A stretch of 64,000 nt of DNA from positions 100,762,021 to 100,826,020 of the forward strand of contig CM076991.1 in NCBI GenBank assembly GCA_039090855.1, in the 5' to 3' direction. A model generated the notes under the pieces. The model saw only the letters and a list, made by a program, of their open reading frames with translations, was not told where the DNA came from and ran no database searches. Shown here one piece after another: positions 32,543 through 41,376 of this stretch (position 1 is its first letter; every line of letters starts with the position of its first letter). The position numbers were made by a program, and so were the translations under genes. Source of the DNA: Macrothele yani (taxonomy: Eukaryota; Arthropoda; Arachnida; Araneae; Macrothelidae).

Positions 32543-34300
32543 GTGCGTTTTTGTCACTTTAAACACTGTATTTCAAGCGATAAGACTGAAGTGTATTTTG
32601 CTCATTTTAACTGTTGTATTGTTCATTATTACTGCGTCAGGGCGTCAAGAGGCTGTGTTAATAGTCCTGATTCATTTTGTTATATATGTGGTAGTTTTGT
32701 GGTGAAAAAAAGGCAGCGCAAAATAACAGATGTTGTCAAAAAGGAGTATCAGGCTTATTTCGGTATAAAGCTTGGAGACCAGGACAAGAAATGGGCACCA
32801 CATCAAGTTTATCACACTTGTGTTGAGCAACTTAGAAAATGGACTCTAGGTAAGAAAACCTCTCTTCCATTTGCCATTCCAATGGTATAGAGGGAGCCAG
32901 TGAGTCATGAGAAATGTTATTTTTGCTTAACCGCATCAGTAAAGGGTTACAATTTCAAAAACATAAATAATATTTTGTACCCAATGACTCCATGTGCTAT
33001 CGGACCTGTACCTCATGGTCCTCATTTACCTGTTCCGTCACCTCCTACATCATTAGATTTTTCATCAGCTTCAGAAGTTGAGTTAAATTGCAGCAAAACT
33101 GAGGACTTGTACAGCAATCCTGAAACTAGTAGTGAACCACAGAAGTTTACACACAGTGAATTAAATGACTTGGTACGGGATTTAAATCTGTCGAAGGAAA
33201 GTGCACAACTTTTAGGATCAAGACTCAAAAACAAAAATGTACTTGCTCCAGGCCCAACATTTTCATGATACAGAAACCGAGAAAAGGAATTTGTTGAATA
33301 TTTCGCCCAAGAAGAATCGCTTGTGTTTTGCAGAGACATTCCTGGACTTATAATGCATTTGTCTTCCACTGTTCATGACTCATCACAGTGGAGATTGTTC
33401 ATTGATTCTAGTAAGGAGTTATTTTGCATAATGGCAACATTTCCCCCTCAATACCAGTTGCTCATTCAGTACATCTGAAGGAATCTTATGAAAATCGTGA
33501 CGTTCTCCTTAATAAAATAAGATATCAGGAATACAACTGGAAAATTTGTGTAGATTTCAAAATTCTGAGCATGATATTAGGGCAGCAAAGTGGCTACACA
33601 AAAATATCATGTTTCATCTGGGAATGGCACAGTAGAGCTTATAGCCAACACTGGATCATAAAACAAAATGGTCTGAAAGAGAAAACTTGATTCCAAGATC
33701 AAAGAACGTTCTCTATCCGAACCTAGTGGATCCAGAAAAAGTTATTTTACCACCATTGCATATTAAATTGGAATTGATGAAACAATCTGTCAAGGCTTTG
33801 GACAAAAAATTGTGAATATTTTCAATATTTGATAACATTTACCAGAAACAAAAATTCAAAGAAGGAGTGTTTCTTGGTCCAGATATAAGGCTGTTAACTA
33901 AAGATGAAACTTTTGAGAGAAAAATGACTACAACAGAAAAAGAAGCGTGTGTTAGTTTCACAAATGTCATTTAAAATTTTCTAGACAATTACAAGGATCC
34001 TAACTACAGAGCAGCTATGCTAGAAAAATTTAAGAACCTGGGTTGCAACATGAGCTTCAAAATTCATTTTCTGCATTCTCACCTTGACTATTTTCCCGAA
34101 CATCTTGATGCTGTGAGTGAAGAGCAAGGTGAGAGATTTCACCGAGATATAAAATGTATGGAAAAACGATATCAAGGACGATGGAATGTAAATATGATGG
34201 CGGATTGCTGCTGAGGTTTAAAGAGAGTTTCTGCTTCTGAAATTTCACCGTATAATAAAAGCCGTAAACGTTCGTTTGACGTAAAAGGAAAATGATTTTG
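32543..34300 (+). pseudogene. Broken protein of a repetitive family, putative DDE transposase
   Basis: I recognise the family as one found in many copies in arthropod and cnidarian genomes, usually left uncharacterised; I do not know a firm name. In order: a Cys-rich N-terminus (CYICGSF, later CYFCLT near 32920), a Pro-rich linker (PHGPHLPVPSPPTS) and a Ser/Glu-rich stretch. Then come CRDIPGL, WRLFIDSSKELF (near 33395), HNGNISPSIPVAHSVHLKES, YNWKICVDFKIL (near 33535) and the C-terminal SFKIHFLHSHLDYFPEHLDA followed by EEQGERFHRDIKCMEKRYQG (near 34120-34175). Stops at about 32888 and 33266, more further on, and frame changes near 33420 break it. The conserved acidic residues (FIDSS, CVDFK, EQGERFH) could form a DDE site; that is inference. 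No terminal repeats were found. Confidence 0.55.
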
Positions 34301-34382
34301 TAAGAACAAATTCATTTTGATTCATTTTGTTTTTTATAATTTTTTTCATTAACTATTTTTTATCTTCACACAAGTGATTTTA

Positions 34383-34850
34383 TTTCATCATCATCATCAT
34401 TGTCAACCATTATCAATCCACTGCTGGACGAAGGTCTCCCCAAGTTTCCTCCACAACGGTCTGTCTTGTGCCAGTCTCCTCCATGTCACCCCTGCATACT
34501 TTCGAATTTCATCCACCCATCTCCTATGTGGTCTTCTTCTGGGTCTTTTCCTGTCCCTTGGAATCCAATCTAAAATTTCGGCTGTCCATCGATGATCTGT
34601 CCTTCTGGCAGTATGTCCAGCCCATTGCCATTTCAGGGATTTAACTCTGATCATGATGTCTTCCACTCTTGTCATTTTTCGGATCCACGAGTTCCTCTTC
34701 TTATCTCTCCTGGTTACACCAAGCATGCACCTCTCCATGCTGCTTTGAGTTGTCTGCAGCCTTTGTATGTCTCTTTTAGTTAAGGTCCACGTCTCTGCAC
34801 CATACGTAAGCACTGGAAGGATGCATTGATCAAACACTTTTCTTTTAATT
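34383..34850 (-). mobile_element. 5'-truncated RTE LINE copy
   Basis: Minus-strand copy of the last 465 bp of the RTE element at 52.1-55.3 kb. It ends in a (TCA/TGA)n tail at 34385-34400. Coding sequence 34837-34403 reads FDQCILPVLTYGAETWTLTK through GETFVQQWIDNG with few changes from the other copy. It is truncated at about 34848, next to the (AT)n tract. Confidence 0.85.
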
Positions 34851-34853
34851 TAG

Positions 34854-34855
<2 letters not shown>

Positions 34856-34906
<51 letters not shown>
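34856..34906. repeat. (AT)n microsatellite
   Basis: About 50 bp of AT repeats between the RTE fragment and a Tc1 element. It is probably one half of a longer tract that continues at 36130-36197. Confidence 0.95.
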
Positions 34907-34909
<3 letters not shown>

Positions 34910-36126
34910 TATCTACCAACAAGTAATTGGACACCTGTGATAGCAAAAGAAAACGAAGTTTATTCACCTTCAATAGTTGGTGGAGCCTCCAGAGGCGGCG
35001 ATTACACCTGCGACCCTCCGGGGCATACATACTCTCAACCAGGCGTTCTACGACGGCTAGCGGTATTTTCGTCCACTCGGTTTGGAGAAGACAGGTCAGT
35101 TCCTTCACCGATTTCGGACGGTGGGGGCACCCCTTAAGTCGACGCTCCAACTCGTCCCAGAGGTGCTCTATAGGATTAAGGTCCTGGCTCTGCGCAGGCC
35201 AGTCCATTCGATTAACCCCATTGTCACCATACCAAGCCATGGTCGACCTCGCAACATGACAGGTGGCATTGTCATCCTGAAAGCAACATGGGTCCACCCC
35301 GTAAAACTGCCACAACGTAGGAAGCGAATAGTCATCCAAAATGGTGCAGTAGGTTTCGGCGTTGAGTCTACCAAGAATTGCGACCAAGGCTCCCGTGCCA
35401 TACGAGGAGAAACACCCCCATAGCATTATTCCACCGCCGCCGAACTTCACAGTTGGCAACATACATTCCGGCAGGAGGCGTTCTCCAGGCAGACACCAAA
35501 CCCAGACCCTGCCATCCGAACGGTAGAGGGTGAACTTTGATTCATCGCTCCAGAGAACCTGTTTCCACTGTTCAACGGTCCACTGTCGAAGTTCTTTGCA
35601 CCACGTTAGCCGAGCAGCTCTATTGGACTTGGTGATCAAAGGCTTGTGGGCGGCAACACGTCCGTGATAACCGAGCAGATGGGCTTCCTTACGGATGGCA
35701 TTCATCGAAAGAACACTACCGGAAGCCTGTTGAAACTCCTCGCGCATGTGGCCCATCGATTTGGTGCGGTTCTTCCGAATTTCTCTGGCCAGCACCCGTC
35801 GGTCTCTAACTCCCAGTTTTGTGGGTCTGCCGGGTCGGGGCACATTCCGACAGTCACCTCTCATCTTCCACTTGTCAATCACGTAGGCCACTGTCGATTT
35901 TGGGTACTTCAACTCGCTGGATATGTCACGTATGGATCAGCCATTTCTGTGATACCCGACGATTACACCTTTCTCGAAATCAGAGAGCTCCGAACTGCGT
36001 GGCATCTTGCATGCGACTGGTTGCGTTGTTGTTTCCCACACGATATTTAACGGCGGCGGCCGTGACGTGTACTAGGAACGCAGATATCGTCGATTGCAGG
36101 GTTGTCCAATTACTTGTTGGTAGATA

Positions 36127-36129
<3 letters not shown>
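34907..36129 (-). mobile_element. Tc1-family transposon inserted in a (TA)n tract
   Basis: A 1223-bp element. The left end CACTATCTACCAACAAGTAA is matched exactly by the reverse complement at the right end (36110-36129). Both flanks are TA repeats, so TA target duplications are present but cannot be told from the microsatellite. The matching ends suggest a fairly recent copy. Confidence 0.9.
34955..36005 (-). pseudogene. Near-intact Tc1 transposase
   Basis: The start ATG (36005-36003) reads MPRSSELSDFEKGVIVGYHR. A TGA stop follows at about codon 23, then SIRDISSELKYPKSTVAYVI, the helix-turn-helix. The long frame (from 35912) holds the second DNA-binding subdomain with GRPTKLGVRDRRVL. All catalytic residues remain: LWSDESKFTLY (Asp), CFQDDNATCH (Asp) and SQDLNPIEHLWDELERRL (Glu). 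Near the end an extra TATG (a 4-bp duplication at about 35024-35030) shifts the frame, so the usual C-terminus RRVAGVIAASGGSTNY lies in another frame. One nonsense codon and one small duplication are the only breaks I see. It is the least damaged transposase in the window. Confidence 0.85.

Positions 36130-36197
<68 letters not shown>
36130..36197. repeat. (TA)n microsatellite between two Tc1 elements
   Basis: 68 bp of TA repeats joining the right end of one Tc1 element and the left end of the next. Confidence 0.95.
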
Positions 36198-36200
<3 letters not shown>

Positions 36201-37418
36201 TCAGTGGCCACTTTATTATGACCACCCCCTCAGTACTTTGTTGGGCCACCTTTTGCCTTTAATACTGCGTCGATTCTTCGTGGCATGGACTTCGCTAGAT
36301 GTTGATAGGTGGTCTGTGGAATCTAAGACCATGCTTGATGAATAGCACTTTCCATGAGTGTGAGATTGCAGAATTGTGGATCCAGCTGTCTGATGGCTCG
36401 TTCAACTTCAGCCCACAAATTCTCAATGGGGTTGAGATCTGGAGATTGTGGGGACCACCTAAGCAAAGTAAACTCACCGGCAGGTTCCTGAAACCAATCC
36501 TATACAATACGAGCACTATGGCAGGACGCATTATCTTGTTGAAAGTAGCCATCGCCATTGGGATAAATCATCCACATGACAGGATGCACTTGGTCCGCAC
36601 GATGTTTAGATATGATGTGCCAGTCAGGCGTTGATCAACACGAATTAAAGGGCCGAAAGCATGCCAGGAAAGCATTCCCCAAACCATAGCTTTGCCTCCA
36701 TAAGCTTGAAGGGTTGTAACAATGCATTTGGGGTCCATGCTTTCGTGCTGTTTCCGTCCCAATTCTCACTCGGCCATCGGCAGGGTGCAACTGAAAACGT
36801 GATTCATCGGACCACATAATTTGTTTCCAATTATCGACTGTCCAGTCCTTGTGCTCCTGTGCGAACTGGAGACGTTTTCTCTTGTTAACTGCAGAGAGCA
36901 AAGGTGTTCGAACAGGCATTCGGCTGCCATATCTCATCCGATGCAGTGTACGACGAACAGTGCGTGCAGAGATCATTTGAGGGGAACCTTGATTAAGATG
37001 GTCTGTAATTTATTGTACTGTTGCCCTTCTGTTGTCTGTTACCAGTCTGTACACTCTCCATTCCGCCCGAGCAGTCACTAGTCGATGACGACCACACGTT
37101 GCACGTAGAGACCCAGTTTTTTGGCTGACAGTCCAGTCTTTAAACTCTTTAACAACAGCTGCTCTAGAACATTTCGGGAATACGGCGGTTTCGGTGTTAC
37201 TCGCTCCATGGCTCCGAGCTCCTACAATCGTCCCACGTTGAAAGTCCATCAAATCGCATTTTTTACCCATCTCGTCACCCAAAAATCACTTCTACTACTG
37301 TCGCAAGCACTAAGCTTTCCCTTTTTATACTAGCCTTGCCCTCTGGCGGCAACAGCGTGCAGCCATAGCTCCTTTGCTTAAAACTGTCAGGTGGTCATAA
37401 TAAAGTGGACACTCAGTG
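36198..37418 (-). mobile_element. Second Tc1-family transposon at the (TA)n tract
   Basis: A 1221-bp element. The left end reads CACTCAGTGGCCACTTTATT and the right end is its reverse complement with small changes (AATAAAGTGGACACTCAGTG). TA lies on both sides. It belongs to a different Tc1 family from the neighbour at 34.9-36.1 kb. Confidence 0.9.
36250..37282 (-). pseudogene. Tc1-family transposase, DDE retained, frameshifted
   Basis: The N-terminus (37282-37010) reads MGKKCDLMDFQRGTIVGARS followed by a degraded helix-turn-helix (CSRAAVVKEFKDW) and an arginine-rich stretch. The next frame (36976-36635) contains ISARTVRRTLHRMRYGSRMP, ahead of the catalytic core. The core has IMWSDESRFQLHPADGRVRI (first Asp). 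Another frame gives GDGYFQQDNA near 36535-36565 (second Asp), and another SPDLNPIENLWAEVERA near 36405-36455 (third residue, Glu). Three or more frame changes separate these blocks, while the catalytic residues persist. Of the two Met codons at the start (37282 and 37270), the second fits family length better. Confidence 0.8.
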
Positions 37419-37799
37419 TATATACACAGCATATTTATGATTTTGTTTTCACGATTGTGAAAAATCCTTACGTGACAGAGAAAATAAATTATTATTTTTG
37501 AAATCAGCATAGCAAAAGTAATCTAAATTACTTGAAGTAATCTAAATCACAAAATTAATCTAAATCTCCAGTTGAAAAGTTAAATTGTATACGGTAATGT
37601 TATTTTATTAAATTCACTGGTTATCTTGATCAATGTAAGAAACAGTTTCTTTATATCTGGGACTGTTTGAAGTATTGGCGCTTTGCATTGTTTTGACCCG
37701 GATACCAACTTTAATCTTTCTGGAATGACAAAACGAAATGGGACTGGCGGTTCACGTGACAAAATGAAATGGGCCTGCAAGATCACATAAGGAAATGAA

Positions 37800-38300
37800 A
37801 CATGCCTATGGTATAAGTCAACTCCCAAGTGGATTAATCATCCATCTTCTTGGTACAATGATGAATCAATTTCCAAGTACAACTTCTTGGCACAATGGTA
37901 AATCAACTTCTAAGTACAACTTCTTGGCACAATGGTAAATCAACTTCCAAGTACATTAATCATTCAACTTCTTGACACAATGATAAATCAACTTCCAAGT
38001 GCATTAATCATCCAACTTCTTGTCACAGTGATGAATCAACTTCAGAGTACACTAAGCAAACAACTTCTTGGCACAGCGATAAATCAACTTCCAAGTGCAT
38101 TGACTATCCAACTTTTTGGCATAATGATAAATCTTCTTCCAAGTACATTAATCAGCCAGCTTTAGTGCACAACGATCATTGAACTTGATGATGATTAATC
38201 AGATTCAGTGAACGACTATTAATCGATTTCTTATCACAATGATAAAACCACTTCCAAACATACTGATCGAACACATTTCAGGCACAAAAATAAATCTACC
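37800..38300. repeat. Tandem array, about 50-bp units
   Basis: Eight to ten diverged copies of TCAACTTCCAAGTACATTAA...CAACTTCTTGGCACAATGAT. The 78-codon frame at 37932-38165 (a repeating NQLPS..I.QLL pattern) arises from the periodicity. Confidence 0.8.
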
Positions 38301-38349
38301 TCTACCCAAAAAAGTCGCATATATATCAATCAGCATCTTTTATTTTATA

Positions 38350-38575
38350 TTTGTTTGGGGAGTTAACAACCAGCGTGCGGAACTAAATGGACTATAAGAG
38401 GTCGCCTGTACCTAATTGGGGGTAACTTATTCCATAGAAGAGAGTGAGCCAGCGCAGAAGGATAAACACACTATCCCTTCCTCATCCAGGATTCGAACCC
38501 TGCCCACCCAGGACGAATGATCAAAAGCCAGCGCCTGGTACGGCTCGACCGTATCAGGCGCTGCCGCTGAAAGAC
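38350..38575 (-). mobile_element. SINE family 1, diverged, minus strand
   Basis: Tail GTTAACAACCAGCGTGCGGA, body CCTGTACCTAATTG, and a head with B box (reverse strand GGTTCGAATCC near 38495). Part of the head seems rearranged, with CAGCGCCTGGTACGG and its inverse close together. Confidence 0.6.
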
Positions 38576-38734
38576 AGCTTTCCAGGCGTAACTGTCTGTA
38601 AACATCCGGTTGCAAAGGTCAATCAAATTTCTGGTGCAACGGCTCATCACCCAATGAAAAAAAGTTCACTAGGCGTCCAGATACAACGATTACTCATCCT
38701 CCAGGCACAGCAATATTGAAATTAGACACATGAC

Positions 38735-38945
38735 CCCAATGGCGCGGTGGTCTAAGTGCTGGCTTTTGACTGTTCGTCTGATGTGGGTCCGGGTTCGAGC
38801 CACGATCAGGCAAGGGTGGCGCGTTTTCCTTACGACACTGGCTCCCTCTCTCCTCCCTCGAATCAGTAGCCTTAAATTAGGAACGTGAGACAGTTTATTG
38901 ACCACAGTATTGCTCTCGGTGGTCGTTAAACCCCGAAAAATGCAT
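38735..38945 (+). mobile_element. SINE family 1, plus strand
   Basis: Head with A box TGGCGCGGTGGTC and B box GGTTCGAGCCA. Body TTACGACACTGGCTCCCTCT and tail GGTGGTCGTTAAACC. It lies head to head with the copy at 38.35-38.58 kb. Confidence 0.75.
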
Positions 38946-39199
38946 ACACGAGGACATGCAATGTCGTTTTTCTGTTTGGGGGTTTGACGACTGCCGACAA
39001 AATCGTCTGCGGTGGGAACGGGAGCACCACAAATGAACCCTTAAGGACTTGGAAAAGAGTCCTTTCCTGCCTAGCCTGATAAGTCACGTGTTTAGTCAAT
39101 ACACACCAATGGATAGGTAGAAATATGACGTCAACAGCATGAATTGATGGATACCAGCTGCCTAAAGTTGATTGTATAAGTTAGCGGAGGCGTTGTAAA

Positions 39200-39925
39200 G
39201 GCCTGTTTCGCGAAGGATATTGGGTTCCTTAATCGCCCTGAAACAGCACTTGGATACCGAAAGGAATCTTAACATCATTGTGGACCAGACACACTCATAC
39301 ATGTGCACGATGTTTTCTGATGGAGAGGACTGCTTCCAGCAAAATAATGCGCCATGCCATAAGATTCGGATCGGCACGCAGTGGTCCCAGGACTTGTACT
39401 GCGCCATTACTTGATGCAGTTGAGCCCGTCTGTTGCATTGTACAACCTCTTCAGCCGCCGTTGCCTTTGAACATCGAGCACAGATTTTCCCTCACAGGAA
39501 GTCAACTTCTTGTTTTATTATTGTGCACCACTCACTGTACACGCTTGATACAGTTGTTCTTGCACAGTCGAAAAGTTTACCGTTTGTGAAGTGCATGCAC
39601 CTGTCCGCCTGGCGCCCAATCCTCTTCCAAAATTGCATAAATCACGTGTCTTGGAACAACTGCGTGAAGATACGAGGAAAAACTGGAGAATGGACGCCAA
39701 TGTCGCCGTAGCTTAACCCAATAGAACATCAGTGGAATGTGATTGATAGAGCCTTTTGTGACAGAGATCCCCTCCATCGAACATTTCGCAACTGAAGGAC
39801 GTCATCGCATCCACTTGACTAAACATGCCTGTAGAATAATATCAGCACTTCGTTAAATCCATACCACATCGACTCGAGGCTATTTTGTAGGCCAAGGGTA
39901 CGCAACACATTATTAGATGAGTATC
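39200..39925 (+). pseudogene. Tc1-like transposase remnant
   Basis: Plus-strand fossil. Near 39255-39370 it reads LNIIVDQTHSYMCTMFSDGE and CFQQNNAPCHKI, which is the region around the second catalytic residue with Asn in place of Asp (QQDNAPCH). After a stretch I cannot align (39420-39660), a second part near 39690-39780 gives NPIEHQWNVIDRAFCDRD, the third-residue region with the Glu kept. A tail near 39890 reads GQGYATHY, resembling the common C-terminus. The first catalytic block and the DNA-binding domain are not visible. The element lies just left of another Tc1 copy. It is too degraded for a family name. Confidence 0.6.
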
Positions 39926-40997
39926 CCTAATAACTTACAGTTTCAGTGTACACTATATTGATAAAAGTCACCGGACACCTAGAAGAGAAATACAACATAG
40001 CATTTATTGACATACATCAGTATACGGTGTCGGTCCACCTTTGGCCTGAATGCATGCACTGACCCTTCGAGACATTCTTTCGACAAGGTTTTGGAACACG
40101 GCGATAGGTATGCGCTTCCATTCAGTATATAATGCTGCCGCTAACTGTTGCTTAGTAGTAGGCTTTGGTTCCAAACATCTTATGCGGTGCTCTAATTCAT
40201 CCCATAGGTGTTCTGTGGGATTAAGATCAGGGTTCTGTGCTGCCCAGTCCACACACGATACGGAATAATGTTCAAACCTCGCTGTAACAGTCCCTGGTTT
40301 ATGGCTCCGTGCATTATTCTGCTGGTACCAACAAGGCCCGGTTCCATAGTATTGCCACAGGGTTGGTAGGGCATAATTATCCAGAATATCGAGGTAGACG
40401 TGCTGGTTAACAGGTTTGTCCACGATGACCAATGAGCAGTTACCATACCACGAAAAAAAACACCCCCACACGAGTACACTGCCAGCTCCAAACTTGACCG
40501 TAGGAACAGTACACTGTGGTAAATAGTGTTCCCACGGCTGCAGCCGTACCCACACACGGCCATCAGACTGATGAATCGTGTATCTGGATTCATTTGTCCA
40601 CAGGGCCGGTTTCCGTTGATCTACGGTCCACGATAAATGTTCTTTACACCATCCCAAACGACGAGCAGCATTCAGAGTGGAAATGAAAGGCTTATGAGCA
40701 GCCGCACGACCACGGTAGCCATGGAATGACGTTTTCTGCGAATGGTACGTGTACATACAGAGGTTCCAACATTGTTACTCACCTGTACACTGATATCTTG
40801 TGCAGTACTCCGTCGATTAACTGTAACGACTCTTCTGAAGCTTCGACGTCCTCTATCACTGATTTTCTTTGGTCTGCCGGTACGTTTTGCTACTACAGAC
40901 AAGCCATGTGTCTTCCGCTTATTCAGTACATCCAAAACAGTTGACTTGGGTATGTGTAAACGCCTATTATAACGAAGTCAATTTCTCCGTCATTTTT

Positions 40998-41069
40998 ATC
41001 CGCGCCGGGGTTCGAACCCGGGTCCACTCATTCCGGAATAAGTTGCTCTACCAATTAAGCTACGCGGAC
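40998..41069 (-). other. tRNA-like sequence in the 3' LTR of TRIM copy 1
   Basis: A 72-nt cloverleaf on the element's sense strand. Acceptor arms GTCCGCG and CGCGGAT (one G-U pair), A box TAGCTTAATTGG, D stem GCTT/GAGC, anticodon stem ACTTA/TGAGT, T stem CCGGG/CCCGG and B box GGTTCGAACCC. The anticodon loop TTCCGGAA has eight bases, one more than normal, with CCG (Arg) as the likely triplet. A and B boxes match pol III consensus. Translation use is doubtful; promoter use is plausible. Confidence 0.8.
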
Positions 41070-41146
41070 ATTTGTTCTGATTCCTATCTGCCTTTATGTC
41101 GTGTGCGTCCTTCTGGCAGGTACGTCACATCTCCTGGTACGTTACA

Positions 41147-41160
41147 TCATCTCCCCCTTA
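41147..41160 (-). promoter_or_regulatory. Polypurine tract of TRIM copy 1
   Basis: TAAGGGGGAGATGA on the minus strand, immediately upstream of the 3' LTR start TGTAACG. This is the expected position for plus-strand priming. Confidence 0.7.
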
Positions 41161-41261
41161 TTTTTCTTTCTTTCGAAGTGCTGCTCATATTTTTCCTATC
41201 TCGCGGTGTGGAAATAACATCACACCAATGCGAGATTTTGAACGGTCGGGTCATCCGGATA

Positions 41262-41273
41262 GTTCGGGCGCCA
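41262..41273 (-). promoter_or_regulatory. Primer binding site of TRIM copy 1
   Basis: TGGCGCCCGAAC on the minus strand, one base downstream of the 5' LTR. Complementary to the 3' end of tRNA-Lys (UUU) with CCA. Confidence 0.85.
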
Positions 41274-41304
41274 TTATAACGAAGTAAATTTCTCCGTCAT
41301 TTTT

Positions 41305-41376
41305 ATCCGCGCCGGGGTTCGAACCCGGGTCCACTCATTCCGGAATAAGTTGCTCTACCAATTAAGCTACGCGGAC
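41305..41376 (-). other. tRNA-like sequence in the 5' LTR of TRIM copy 1
   Basis: Identical in structure and sequence to the copy at 40998-41069. It occupies about positions 78-149 of the 179-bp LTR. Confidence 0.8.

Noticed and set aside
35646..36127. Plus-strand frames of 102-134 codons
   Set aside because: They are antisense shadows of the Tc1 transposase on the minus strand.
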